From 2-02-FULL-55-14 sp964473365 (lineage in GTDB: Bacteria > Bacteroidota > Ignavibacteria > UBA10030): DNA of 64,000 nt. The notes under the pieces were generated by a model, which had not been told where the DNA came from, ran no database searches, and saw only the letters and a program-made list of their open reading frames with translations. Shown in pieces: positions 1 to 8,896 of this stretch. The translations under genes and the position numbers were made by a program. The DNA is taken from positions 102,117 through 166,116 of the forward strand of contig CAYYOV010000002.1 of NCBI GenBank assembly GCA_964473365.1. The letters are read 5' to 3'. Numbering within the stretch: position 1 is the first letter of the stretch; every line of letters starts with the position of its first letter.

Positions 1-1
1 G

Positions 2-3000
2 ACACCGATCCGCATCACAGGCCTTGGGACCACAGGTTCCGGACGTCATATCGCCGGGCTTCACGCGCTGACCAAAGGGGTGATCAACGAGATCATCGCC
101 CACGCCGTCGCGGCAGCGTATTTCGACCCCGATGTAGACACGATCTTCGAGATCGGGGGACAGGATGCGAAGTACACGTATCTGACGAACGGTGTGGCAA
201 GCGACTATGCGATGAACGAAGCATGTTCGGCGGGAACGGGTTCGTTCCTGGAGGAGGCGGCGCGGGAATCCCTTTCGATCGATTATCGTGATATCGCCGA
301 GATCGCGCTCCGTGCTGAGCGACCCCCGAATTTCAACGATCAGTGCGCTGCGTTCATCTCGAGTGATATCAAGACCGCTGCACAGGAAGGCATCTCGCAG
401 GACGACGTGGTTGCCGGGTTGGTGTACTCCATCTGCCTCAACTATGTGAACAGGGTCAAGGGCAATCGTTCGGTAGGCGACCGGATCTTCATGCAAGGCG
501 GCGTCTGCTACAACCGTGCGGTTCCGATGGCCATGGCGACCCTCATCAATAAAGAGATCGTCGTTCCGCCCGAGCCCGGATTGATGGGTGCCTTCGGCGT
601 CGCGCTCGAGGTCCGCCGACGCCTCGACCTAGGTCTGATGGAGCCTCAGACGTTCGACTTGGAAGAACTGATGCAGAGGACCTTTTCCTACGGGAAATCC
701 TTCGTCTGCGCCGGGGGCGAGGAGAAATGCGACCGGAAGTGCCCCATCAGCATCATCGAGGTAGAGGAAAAGAAGTATCCGTTCGGAGGAGCCTGCAACC
801 GATTCTATGACCAACGGCTCAAGGAGAAGAAGCGCTCTTCGGGCAAAGACTACGTGCACCTTCGGGAGGAGATGGTCTTCCGAACCTTTGCCGACGGTAC
901 GCCCGAACGACCCAACGGAAAGACGGTCGGAATTCTCAAGTCCTTCTCGACGAACGTCCTCTATCCGCTGTTTCACGGGTTCTTCACCCGCCTTGGGTTC
1001 CGCGTCGTCCTCGCAAACCAGGTCGACCCGCGTGGGTTGGAGAAGATGAACTCCTCATTCTGTTTTCCAGTTGAGCTTTCGCACGGAATGTTCGAAAACC
1101 TGCTCCGTCAGAATGTCGACCTGATCTTCCTCCCCCATATACAGGAGATGGAGGCAGCGGCTGACCAGTCGTACCACCGGCTGTGTGTGTTCGCTCAGGC
1201 TGAACCGTACTACTTGCAGAACGCGTTTCGCGACAAGGCCCTGCCTCCCGTCTTGTCCCCCGTTATCAACTTTGCCCGCGGCATCGATGAAGTGGAAAAG
1301 ACATTCACCTCCATGGCGAAGGAATTGGGCGTCTCAGCGGGAGATGCGCGGGAGGCTTTTCGACGTGGATACGCACGCTACGCGGAGATGCGGGCTGCAT
1401 TCAAGGAACTCGGCCGCGAGGCCCTTGAGGAGGTCGCGAGCGACCGGCACCGGTTCGGCATCATCCTCTTCGGACGTCCGTATAATACGTTCGCGAGCGA
1501 AGCGAACCTTGGTATCCCGCACAAGATCGCAACGAAGGACCTTGTCGTCATTCCGCACGATCTCCTTCCGTCCGACCATCTCCCCAGCTACGAGAACATG
1601 TACTGGGCCAATGGTCAGCAGATCATTCGAGGAACCAGGTTCGTCAAGCAGCACCCGAAGCTGTTCGGCGTCTTCGTAACCAACTTCTCCTGCGGGCCCG
1701 ATTCCTTCATCGTCTCCTATTTCCGACGGCTCATGGGTTCGAAACCATCGCTGACGTTGGAGCTCGACAGCCACTCGGCTGACGTCGGGATCAATACGCG
1801 AATCGAGGCTGCTCTGGATATCATGTCCAACTACATGGAGCTTTCGAGGCGCGGAATGATACGGGAGGCCAAGCCGGCCTCGCACGCACTCCAGGTCTTT
1901 GAAACTGCTGATGGTATCTCCGTACAAGGCCAGGACGGCCAGGTCTCAGATCTTCGGTCCGGTGACACTGAGGTCATCATGCCGTCCGTCGGGCATTTTG
2001 GTGCTTCTGCGCTGGCAGCGGGCCTGCGGTCCGCCGGCATCCCGACGATCGCGATGCCCATACCGACGGCGACGACCCTGAAAGAAGGGAGAGGGCATTC
2101 GACGTGCAAGGAGTGCCTCCCATACATCCTCACGACGGGCCAGATGGTCGAACATCTGGCGAAGAAACAAGCGAACGGTGACAACCGTAGGTCGCTGTTC
2201 TTCATGCCGGGAGGATGCGGCCCCTGTCGGCAGGGACAGTACAACGTGAAAATGAAGGATGTGATCGATGAGAAGGGATACCGGAATGCCGGAGTTCTGG
2301 CACTCCGGGAAGAATCGTCGTACGGAGGTTTGGGTGGGGACTTCTTCCGAAAGTCATGGGTGGGACTCCTTGCATCGGACTTTGTGGCCGACATTGAAAA
2401 CGCGTTGAAGGTGCTGGCTGACCGGCCCGCGGAGGCGTTGGAGGTTGTGAACGCCGCCTGGAAGACGGTGGAGTGCCAGATCGAAAAGGGAACGATCGAT
2501 TCGATCTACGAAGCCCTTGAGCAAATGACGGAGGAGGTGCTGAAGATTCCGCTGCGCACACGGCCTGAAGATGCAAAGACTGTGTCGCTCATCGGAGAGA
2601 TCTACGTCCGGCGAGAAGAGTTTTCCGCGCACGAATTGATGGAGATGCTCATCTCCAACGGATTCGTCGTCCGCACGACACCAGTTGCGGAGTTCGTCTA
2701 CTACACGAACTACCTGGGCGCCATCAACGGTGCCCATCGGAACACCTGGAAAGAGCGCCTCGGTCTTCGGCTCAAGAATGCCTATCAGTGGCGCACAGAA
2801 CGAAGGATGCGCAAGATCCTCTCCAGGACCGGCATGGTGGGGGAGGAGATGCTGGACATTCGAAAGACCATTCGCCATGCCACCCACCTCCTCTCCGATG
2901 ATCTGATCGGTGAAGCCGTGCTCACCGTTGGCACGGCCATGCGAGAGATCCTCGAATCGGCCTCGGGAATTGTCTCCATCGGTCCGTTTGCTTGCATGCC

Positions 3001-3280
3001 GGGACGGCTTGCGGAGGCAATCCTGGTCAAAGAGATGACCATCGAAGGCAAGCGCCGCAGCAACGGGTCACGCGCTCATACCTATCCACACGGTGTGACA
3101 ACGTTGCCGTACTTGCACGTCGAAACGGATGGGAACACCTTCCCGCAAATCACCCGGTCGAAGATCGAGATCTTCATGCTGCAGGCTGATAAACTGCACC
3201 GTCAAATGATGGAGCATCGGCGTCGAACGAATGGCCGCGCGCATGTCGAGGCCCGTGCCATTGCTGCCCTTGCACCATAG
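2..3280 (+). CDS. CoA-substrate enzyme activase (BcrAD/BadFG/HgdC type) with DUF2229 C-terminal region, 5' partial
   Basis: The open frame enters from the left edge, so the N-terminus is missing; the first internal ATG at 80 is not the real start. Residues read before that ATG carry the glycine-rich phosphate loop GLGTTGSGR of the ASKHA ATPase fold. EIGGQDAK, MNEACSAGTGSF and MQGGVCYNRAV follow; these are signatures of 2-hydroxyacyl-CoA dehydratase and benzoyl-CoA reductase activases, which use ATP to drive an electron from a [4Fe-4S] cluster into a partner enzyme. The remaining ~800 residues match the DUF2229/HgdB-like region of very large fused activases and hold cysteine pairs (EKCDRKC, STCKEC, GGCGPC) that could ligate Fe-S. 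Members of this fused family are widespread but the substrate is generally unknown. No dehydratase partner gene is visible in the window. Family call is strong; reaction is not assigned. Confidence 0.88.
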   Translation, partial: TPIRITGLGTTGSGRHIAGLHALTKGVINEIIAHAVAAAYFDPDVDTIFEIGGQDAKYTYLTNGVASDYAMNEACSAGTGSFLEEAARESLSIDYRDIAEIALRAERPPNFNDQCAAFISSDIKTAAQEGISQDDVVAGLVYSICLNYVNRVKGNRSVGDRIFMQGGVCYNRAVPMAMATLINKEIVVPPEPGLMGAFGVALEVRRRLDLGLMEPQTFDLEELMQRTFSYGKSFVCAGGEEKCDRKCPISIIEVEEKKYPFGGACNRFYDQRLKEKKRSSGKDYVHLREEMVFRTFADGTPERPNGKTVGILKSFSTNVLYPLFHGFFTRLGFRVVLANQVDPRGLEKMNSSFCFPVELSHGMFENLLRQNVDLIFLPHIQEMEAAADQSYHRLCVFAQAEPYYLQNAFRDKALPPVLSPVINFARGIDEVEKTFTSMAKELGVSAGDAREAFRRGYARYAEMRAAFKELGREALEEVASDRHRFGIILFGRPYNTFASEANLGIPHKIATKDLVVIPHDLLPSDHLPSYENMYWANGQQIIRGTRFVKQHPKLFGVFVTNFSCGPDSFIVSYFRRLMGSKPSLTLELDSHSADVGINTRIEAALDIMSNYMELSRRGMIREAKPASHALQVFETADGISVQGQDGQVSDLRSGDTEVIMPSVGHFGASALAAGLRSAGIPTIAMPIPTATTLKEGRGHSTCKECLPYILTTGQMVEHLAKKQANGDNRRSLFFMPGGCGPCRQGQYNVKMKDVIDEKGYRNAGVLALREESSYGGLGGDFFRKSWVGLLASDFVADIENALKVLADRPAEALEVVNAAWKTVECQIEKGTIDSIYEALEQMTEEVLKIPLRTRPEDAKTVSLIGEIYVRREEFSAHELMEMLISNGFVVRTTPVAEFVYYTNYLGAINGAHRNTWKERLGLRLKNAYQWRTERRMRKILSRTGMVGEEMLDIRKTIRHATHLLSDDLIGEAVLTVGTAMREILESASGIVSIGPFACMPGRLAEAILVKEMTIEGKRRSNGSRAHTYPHGVTTLPYLHVETDGNTFPQITRSKIEIFMLQADKLHRQMMEHRRRTNGRAHVEARAIAALAP

Positions 3281-3444
3281 GGCAGGACCCTTCATCTCCG
3301 TGGAGGATGTCAACCCCACGCGTTTCCCCGCAGCGACCTTTGGAGGTTCGAATCCCTTCGGTCACGCGTGCTGTGGATGGGCGATGTGACCCGGTTACCT
3401 TTCCGACCAATCCGATTGACCGGCCAATAGTGTCCGACGCGATC

Positions 3445-4014
3445 ATGCCGATCAGGTCCATCGTCCCTTCACGGCCTGCAAAGAACCTCGGAATTGCCCT
3501 TGTGTGTGTCCTGGTCCACCTGATGCCGCTTCGACCACAGGAGGCAGCCGAGCAGGTTCGACCCATCTTCTGGTTTCAGGTCGGAGGCGATCCCGGGATC
3601 TCGATGCCTGCCTTCAGCGGGGAAGCGGGTGCATACGTCTGCCCGGTCAGTGCATGTGTGGTCGGAATTCGTATCACCGGGACGGCGCATCCGGGGGATG
3701 ACCTGCCCAAGGATCTGTCGACCAAAGATCTCATGGTCGGGTATCAGGCCCAAACGGGCATGGGCGCGCTCACGGTGTCTGCTGGCGTCAGTGCCATTGC
3801 GTCCACAAGGTGGGAGGTCACGGGTGTCTTCCTGTCCCCAGGCTATACGGCGACGAAGGTTGAAGAAACAGGCGTCGGCGTGCCGCTGGAGCTTGCTCTT
3901 TCGCTCCGTCCATTTCGGTTCCTCGGCATCGGGATCAGGGCCTTCAAGGTGTTCAACCGCTTCCAGACCTATGAGGGCGTTCACGGTGTGGTGCAATTCG
4001 GCATCGTCCGCTGA
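3445..4014 (+). CDS. Small exported protein of unknown function
   Basis: A frame of about 189 residues from the ATG at 3445. The longer frame opening at 3307 would add 46 low-complexity residues without a good ribosome site; a GTG at 3430 is another option. From 3445 the N-terminus reads as a signal peptide: basic MPIRS start, then hydrophobic LGIALVCVLVHLMPL. The mature part alternates glycine-rich and hydrophobic strands and ends in GVVQFGIVR. That suggests a small outer-membrane or periplasmic beta-structured protein, but I recognise no family. It follows the activase gene by about 160 bp on the same strand. Real-gene status is likely because no other frame here is better; function is unknown. 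Confidence 0.5.
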   Translation: MPIRSIVPSRPAKNLGIALVCVLVHLMPLRPQEAAEQVRPIFWFQVGGDPGISMPAFSGEAGAYVCPVSACVVGIRITGTAHPGDDLPKDLSTKDLMVGYQAQTGMGALTVSAGVSAIASTRWEVTGVFLSPGYTATKVEETGVGVPLELALSLRPFRFLGIGIRAFKVFNRFQTYEGVHGVVQFGIVR

Positions 4015-4170
4015 TTGCCACCGATCATCCGGGCACGGCGTGAACAGAGGTCAGGTCCACCTTTGGGGGCGTCATTCCCATCAAAACCGGGTTAGGCGCA
4101 CCATGTATGCTGAACTTCAGTGAGCATGGATCCCGGTCTTACATCCATGGTTCCTCCGTCCTGGCCTCAG

Positions 4171-4199
4171 TTGAAGCCCTCCCCATTATTCGCTAGATT
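4171..4199 (+). promoter_or_regulatory. Candidate promoter of the tRNA gene
   Basis: TTGAAG (4171-4176), a 17-bp spacer and TAGATT (4194-4199). Expected transcription start is near 4206, about 36 bp before the tRNA. The -10 box continues as TAGATTTG, which also fits the TAnnTTTG element described for Bacteroidota. The same TAGATT hexamer recurs upstream of the genes at 48959 and 56000. Confidence 0.5.
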
Positions 4200-4241
4200 T
4201 GCACGCTCGCTCCTCTAGTGCTTTACGTTCTTCCATTTTCC

Positions 4242-4315
4242 GGGCCCTTAGCTCAGCTGGTTAGAGCGGCGGACTCATAATCCGTTGGTCGCAGGTTCAA
4301 GTCCTGCAGGGCCCA
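4242..4315 (+). tRNA. tRNA with CAU anticodon, probably tRNA-Ile2 (lysidine type); tRNA-Met possible
   Basis: A full cloverleaf can be drawn. The acceptor stem is GGGCCCT with AGGGCCC, the D arm is GCTC..GAGC, and the anticodon stem is GCGGA/TCCGT (first pair G-U) around loop CTCATAA. The anticodon CAT is at 4276-4278. The T arm is GCAGG-TTCAAGT-CCTGC and the discriminator is A at 4315. CCA is not encoded; the next bases are CTCC. The acceptor stem and the GGTCGC-GG-TTCAAGTCC part resemble bacterial tRNA-Ile2, whose C34 is modified by TilS to read AUA, more than elongator Met. There is no initiator-type C1xA72 mismatch, so fMet is unlikely. Confidence 0.93.
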
Positions 4316-4486
4316 CTCCGCAGGCGCGAGAGAGATGGGATTGCAATGCGGTACAGTAGGTGGTCAGAAGTCAACGGTGGGAGGGGAGTGGAGGGCAGTC
4401 TGCCTCAGGACCCGCTTGCGTGGGCCAAGGGGAGAACTACAGGCTCGGTTGATCACCGAAATCCCGCCTGCTGGGAGGATGGTGAG

Positions 4487-4515
4487 TTGACAGAATAGCC
4501 GAAAAGAAGTAAACT
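4487..4515 (+). promoter_or_regulatory. Strong candidate promoter for the pilC-pilB operon
   Basis: A perfect -35 TTGACA (4487-4492), a 17-bp spacer and a -10-like TAAACT (4510-4515) lie 53 bp before the pilC start. Expected transcription start is about 4522. This leaves a short leader that contains the 4533-4552 hairpin and a GGTGAGG ribosome site at 4558-4564. Confidence 0.65.
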
Positions 4516-4532
4516 CTGTTACTCTGACATGT

Positions 4533-4552
4533 CTTGAGCAATCCTGCTCAAG
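4533..4552 (+). promoter_or_regulatory. Perfect 8-bp inverted repeat in the pilC leader
   Basis: CTTGAGCA (4533-4540), loop ATCC, TGCTCAAG (4545-4552). It falls between the predicted transcription start and the ribosome site. As RNA it would be a tight hairpin five bases upstream of the GGTGAGG element; as DNA it could be an operator. No T-run follows, so it is not a terminator. Confidence 0.5.
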
Positions 4553-4568
4553 TATTTGGTGAGGTTGT

Positions 4569-5939
4569 ATGCCCGAATTTCGTGTGGAAGGTCTGACTCC
4601 TTCCGGCAAGGCCATTTCCGGCGTGATCAACGCTGATAATAAGAAACTGGCCAAGAAACGCGCCGAAGAGATGGCCAGGGAAAAGAAGTTCAAGATTACG
4701 GCCGTCCACGAGCGTGTGTCATTCCTCTATCGTGTCCAGAAGGGGAAGGACAAACCGATCGATGGTGAGCAAAAGGCCTTTACGCCCGACGAGGTGCGCA
4801 TTGCCCTCGAGAAAATGGGCTACAAGGTCCAGTATGTTCGCAAAAAGCTCTTCGGCAACAAGCTCAAACCGGCCCCCCCTGTCGAAGTGATCTCCTTCGT
4901 CCGAATCAGCACCGACCTGATGCGACAGAAGCTGCCATTCAACGAGGTCATGCAGCTTCTGATCAACGACATCCCAAATCCGATCCTGCGCGATTGTCTC
5001 AAGGAAATTAATCTCGAACTGAAGCAGGGAAAGGACTCAGAAAAGGTCTTCCTCAAGCACTCAGTCGTCCTCGGTAAGTTTACTGCGAACATGCTCGGCC
5101 TCGCCTCGAAGAGCGGCAACATGGTGGAGATCTATGAGAGCACGGCCAAGTTTCTCGAGCGCAACGCTCAGTTCAAGAAGTCCGTGCGACAAGCCCTGAT
5201 CATGCCGTTGGTCACCTTGTTCGTTCTGTTCCTTGCGGTCATGTTCTATGTTGCCTATATCTTCCCCGCAACGGCGGAGATGTTCGTGAAGTTCAAGATC
5301 GAGCTGCCGCCGATGACGAAGGCGACGCTTCAGTTCAGCAACTGGCTCATGGACAACGCCCTTGTCGTGAGCCTCGCGTTCATCATCCCCATGGTTGCCG
5401 CGGCCCGCTTCTTTGCGACGGAGAAGGGCCAGTTCATGCTCGACCAATATATGCTCAAGGTGCCGGTCGTCGGGGCGTTGTTCCACAAGACCGCGATCGA
5501 GATCTTTTGCCGCGTCTTCTATGCGCTGTACAGCGGTTCGGGCGAGAATATCGAGGTCATCCGGATGGCGTCCGAAGCATGCGGCAATAAATACATGGAC
5601 CAACGGATCAGAACGATCGCGATCCCGCTCATGCTGGAGAAAGGGAAGAGTCTCACCGAGGCATTCCAGGCCAGCGGTGTTTTCACGGAGACGGCCATCT
5701 CCCGTTTGAGTTCCGGCGCCGAGACCGGAACGGTCAAGAATACTGCGATCCAGCTGGCCGAATACTATGAGAAGGAAACCACGTATCGCCTGGCGAACGT
5801 GGTACAGCTGATCGAGTTGTCCGTGCAGATGGTCATCATGATCGTCCTGACGGCCCTGACGCTCGTCTCGTCGGAGACGGCGACGGTAAAGCCGAAGGCG
5901 CCCGGCGGGTTCCTGTCATTGTTCGCCGGATGGTTCTGA
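4569..5939 (+). CDS. pilC: Type II secretion/type IV pilus inner-membrane platform protein, GspF/PilC family
   Basis: 456 residues, a little longer than typical PilC. The first ~100 residues are a charged extension (repeated KKLAKKRAEEMAREKK-like stretch), followed by two T2SSF domains. The first begins near FVRISTDLMRQKLPFNEV; the second contains IEIFCRVFYALYSGSGENI. Hydrophobic segments occur around residues 209-232, 262-280 and 415-435, as expected for the cytoplasm-facing platform on which the assembly ATPase acts. Start chosen for the GGTGAGG site at 4558-4564. It is followed 32 bp later by the PilB-type ATPase, so the two are very likely one transcript from the promoter at 4487. Confidence 0.92.
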   Translation: MPEFRVEGLTPSGKAISGVINADNKKLAKKRAEEMAREKKFKITAVHERVSFLYRVQKGKDKPIDGEQKAFTPDEVRIALEKMGYKVQYVRKKLFGNKLKPAPPVEVISFVRISTDLMRQKLPFNEVMQLLINDIPNPILRDCLKEINLELKQGKDSEKVFLKHSVVLGKFTANMLGLASKSGNMVEIYESTAKFLERNAQFKKSVRQALIMPLVTLFVLFLAVMFYVAYIFPATAEMFVKFKIELPPMTKATLQFSNWLMDNALVVSLAFIIPMVAAARFFATEKGQFMLDQYMLKVPVVGALFHKTAIEIFCRVFYALYSGSGENIEVIRMASEACGNKYMDQRIRTIAIPLMLEKGKSLTEAFQASGVFTETAISRLSSGAETGTVKNTAIQLAEYYEKETTYRLANVVQLIELSVQMVIMIVLTALTLVSSETATVKPKAPGGFLSLFAGWF

Positions 5940-5971
5940 CAGCGCCCCCGCGGGCGCACGGAGGATGAGGC

Positions 5972-7765
5972 ATGCCAGAGATCGACATTACTGATAAGAT
6001 CGGCTATACACTCCTGAAGAAGGGCATCATCGATTTCGAGACCCTCGAGAAATCGTTGAAGCTGAAGGACTCCGAGGAGAACAAGAAGAACCGGAAGAAC
6101 CTCGGCCAGATCCTCGTCTCGGAGTTCGGCGCCGACCACGACGCCGTGTTCCGCGAAGTGGCGAATCTCTACGCCTTCCGCGAGATCTTCCTGAACGACG
6201 AAAAGATCGACGAGGCACGTATCGCCTTCGTCAAGAAGTTCGTCGACGCCCTGTCCGATCAGCAGCGCGAGATGATGACGGCCGCGAAGATGCTGCCGTT
6301 CAAGTGGGACGAGCGACAAACGGACAAGCTGATCATCGTTGCCGCAGACCCGACCGACCGGAACCTGCCGGTGGTCGCCCGATCGTTCAACGTCAAGAAA
6401 TACGAGATCTGCTACGTCCGTCTGAAGGACCTGCAGAACCTTCTCGAGAAGGTCGCCCCGAAGCAGAACGAGTTCCTGAAGATGCTCGATTCGAGCGAGA
6501 CGATCGAAGAAGGCTCGATGAGCAAGGACGACGTCGAGGTCGACGAAGACGCGCTCGAAGCCGAGATCAACAAGAGCGCCCTCGTCAACCTCTTCGAAGG
6601 TTGCATCGTGGAGGCGGTCCGTCGGGACGTGTCCGATATTCACATCGTCGCGGCCGAAGGGAACAAGACCAACTTCATGTTCCGCGTCGACGGCAACCTG
6701 CAGGTCTGGCATTGCCAGGAGAATACGCTCCCCGAGGCCGTCATGGCGGTCATTAAGGACCGCACGAAGAACGTGGACCGGTTCGAGCGTGAGATGTCGC
6801 AGGACGGATTCATCCAACGCGTCATCGACGGCCACCAGCTCCGGTTCCGCGTGTCGATCATGCCGATCGTCACGACGGAATTCAAGCACAAATTCGAGAG
6901 CGTCGTCATCCGCGTTCTGGACGACCGGAAGGTCATCACGGACCTGAACAAGCTCGGGTTGCAGGGGCCCGCGAAGAACTTCTTCTACAAGGCCATTGGC
7001 AAGCCGCAAGGGATCGTCATCCTGACGGGCCCGACAGGGTCCGGCAAGTCGACCACGCTGATCGCCGCACTCTACCAGGTGATCGACCCGACCGTCAACG
7101 TTCTGACGATCGAAGAGCCCGTCGAGTACATCATCAAGGGCGCGCGACAGCTCAAGATCGGCCCGAAGATGGGGTTCGAACAGGCCATCCGCGGTATTCT
7201 GCGTCACGACCCCGACATCGTGCTCGTCGGTGAAATGCGCGATAAGGTCACGGCTGAGACGGCCATCAAACTGGCCAACACAGGTCACTTGGTCTTCTCC
7301 ACCCTGCACACGAACGATGCTCCCAGCGCGGTGGCACGTCTGTACAAGATGGGCATCGAGCCGTTCCTGATCGCATACGCCATCAACATCATCGTCGCCC
7401 AGCGGCTCATCCGTACGCTCTGCAAGGTCTGTAAGTCTCCCATCGATGAGGATGAGAAGGGAGACCTGCTGAAGTTCGGTTTCACGGAAGAGGACCTGGC
7501 CCAGCACACCTTCTACAAACCGGTCGGTTGCGACAAGTGTAACGGCGGATGGAAGGGGCGCGCGGCCATCCACGAGGCGCTCTTCTTCAGCAAGGCAATC
7601 AAGGACATCGTCCTGAATGCCGGCGACAAGGTCGATGAGAATGCCATCCGCGATCAAGCGTCGAAGGACGGCATGTGGACGCTCCGACGTTCTGGTATGG
7701 AGCGGATGAAGGAGGGGATGACAGCCCTTGAAGAGGTCATCGCGTCGACGGTCGAGGACGAGTGA
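5972..7765 (+). CDS. pilB: Type IV pilus/type II secretion extension ATPase, GspE/PilB family
   Basis: 597 residues. The N-terminal ~200 residues look like the GspE/MshE N-terminal domain. The hexameric ATPase core has Walker A GPTGSGKST near residue 353, an Asp box (LTIEEPVEYI), Walker B DPDIVLVGEMRD and a His box (GHLVFSTLHTNDA). Near the C-terminus two pairs, CKVC and CDKC, about 57 residues apart, form the zinc-binding tetracysteine motif found in PilB/GspE but not in PilT. It should power pilus or pseudopilus assembly at the inner membrane together with the PilC-type protein just upstream. It is followed by a hairpin at 7796-7823 that separates it from the convergent pilin-like genes. 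Confidence 0.94.
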   Translation: MPEIDITDKIGYTLLKKGIIDFETLEKSLKLKDSEENKKNRKNLGQILVSEFGADHDAVFREVANLYAFREIFLNDEKIDEARIAFVKKFVDALSDQQREMMTAAKMLPFKWDERQTDKLIIVAADPTDRNLPVVARSFNVKKYEICYVRLKDLQNLLEKVAPKQNEFLKMLDSSETIEEGSMSKDDVEVDEDALEAEINKSALVNLFEGCIVEAVRRDVSDIHIVAAEGNKTNFMFRVDGNLQVWHCQENTLPEAVMAVIKDRTKNVDRFEREMSQDGFIQRVIDGHQLRFRVSIMPIVTTEFKHKFESVVIRVLDDRKVITDLNKLGLQGPAKNFFYKAIGKPQGIVILTGPTGSGKSTTLIAALYQVIDPTVNVLTIEEPVEYIIKGARQLKIGPKMGFEQAIRGILRHDPDIVLVGEMRDKVTAETAIKLANTGHLVFSTLHTNDAPSAVARLYKMGIEPFLIAYAINIIVAQRLIRTLCKVCKSPIDEDEKGDLLKFGFTEEDLAQHTFYKPVGCDKCNGGWKGRAAIHEALFFSKAIKDIVLNAGDKVDENAIRDQASKDGMWTLRRSGMERMKEGMTALEEVIASTVEDE

Positions 7766-7795
7766 CCGTATCACAGCAGGGCAGCACGTACAACG

Positions 7796-7823
7796 CAACG
7801 GGCGCTTCTTGGAGCGCCCGTTG
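7796..7823. terminator. Candidate bidirectional terminator between pilB and the pilin-like operon
   Basis: A perfect 11-bp inverted repeat: arms 7796-7806 and 7813-7823, loop TCTTGG. It lies between two convergent genes (stops at 7765 plus and 7862 minus). Only a weak T-rich stretch follows, so efficiency is uncertain. Confidence 0.6.
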
Positions 7824-7861
7824 CTGTTCACTGACCTTCGTGCCCCAGTTACGCCGGGGCG

Positions 7862-8887
7862 CTATTCATACCATTCCACCACGCTGTAATACAACAACCT
7901 TCCGATCCGCTTTGCCTGGTCGAGAGCCTCGCTGCTATATTTCACCTTTCCTCCCGAACCAGTACCCTTCAAGGTTAGGTGGACTTCCTCGCCCGCGACC
8001 ATCACGCCGCCGACGATTTGTGGGTTTCCGAGAGCTTCGAAACTAATCACATTCTCCTCCCCGTACGCCATCACAAGGCCATACCATGTGAAGGAACCCG
8101 AGAACTTCACGTTCCCGTTGATGGCCAGGATCCCCCAGCCAACGACGCTGCCGGTGAACCGGATTGAAAAGTTTGTGTCGGCCGTGCCGACGTTGCATAC
8201 CACGATCACGGGGTTTGCGGCGCTTCCAAAGACCCAATCGCCCGCCACGTTGCCCGGTGTGTTGAATGTGTAGTGAGCACTCTGTTCATACTCCGGGATG
8301 AATGATGCGGGGCTGAGGGCGGTGGGGTCGGTCCCTACTTTGATCGAACCGGTGAGGTACGGGGCCACTGAGGCATCGTTGATGATCTCGGCTGAATCTG
8401 ATGGATTGCTTACTGTGATGGCCGGAAGATCCCCGCTGCCAGTCAATGCCGACCCGTCCGCGGTCCAGTTGCGGCCGTCCACGGAAGCCTTTCCGCTGAT
8501 GTCCATTTCGGCGTCGTTGCTGATCATGCCGATGGCCGACTTCGACGTCGGGAACGGTTTCGGCGTAAAGAGCAGCTTGACACGCATGACGTAGGTCGAT
8601 TCTGCGTAGACACCGCGTGAGACGATCCGGAGTGTATCCCCGACGGACGTTGCGGTGACGGCGTAGGAGCCGCCTTGAAAGCTTGCGGTCGTCGGGGGCG
8701 TGATACCCCGGTCAATATACCTGAGGTGTCGGTTGACGGCGAGTCGGGCCATGTTCCGCGCAAACGAGTACTTGTAGTAGCCGACCTGGGCGCCGGTGAG
8801 CGTTTCGGCCGACTCTCGAAGGCTGCCGCCGATGAACCCGAAGGCGACCGCCATCCCCATCACCAGAAACATCGCAGCTCGTCCCAT
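7862..8887 (-). CDS. Pilin-like/PilX-type minor pilus protein (tentative)
   Basis: 341 residues. The N-terminus MGRAAMFLVMGMAVAFGFIGG is a short basic start followed by one hydrophobic helix, as in PilX-like minor pilins. It lacks a canonical prepilin GFTLIE site. The rest is beta-rich, with many G, S, T and N residues and a repeated NGNVKFSGSFTWYG-like pattern reminiscent of polymer-forming or DUF7305-type domains. It is the third gene of a minus-strand operon (starts at 10123, 9499 and 8887), 10 bp after the second gene. The operon lies between the two halves of the pilus assembly cluster, so a structural or initiating pilus component is the best inference. The assignment rests mainly on context. 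Confidence 0.55.
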   Translation of the reverse strand: MGRAAMFLVMGMAVAFGFIGGSLRESAETLTGAQVGYYKYSFARNMARLAVNRHLRYIDRGITPPTTASFQGGSYAVTATSVGDTLRIVSRGVYAESTYVMRVKLLFTPKPFPTSKSAIGMISNDAEMDISGKASVDGRNWTADGSALTGSGDLPAITVSNPSDSAEIINDASVAPYLTGSIKVGTDPTALSPASFIPEYEQSAHYTFNTPGNVAGDWVFGSAANPVIVVCNVGTADTNFSIRFTGSVVGWGILAINGNVKFSGSFTWYGLVMAYGEENVISFEALGNPQIVGGVMVAGEEVHLTLKGTGSGGKVKYSSEALDQAKRIGRLLYYSVVEWYE

Positions 8888-8896
8888 GATTGGCCT

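Noticed and set aside
5765..7831. 688-codon open frame on the minus strand
   Set aside because: It lies antisense to the clearly conserved PilB gene and its protein (repeated Asp/Arg/Val-rich text) is the usual product of a high-GC antisense frame.
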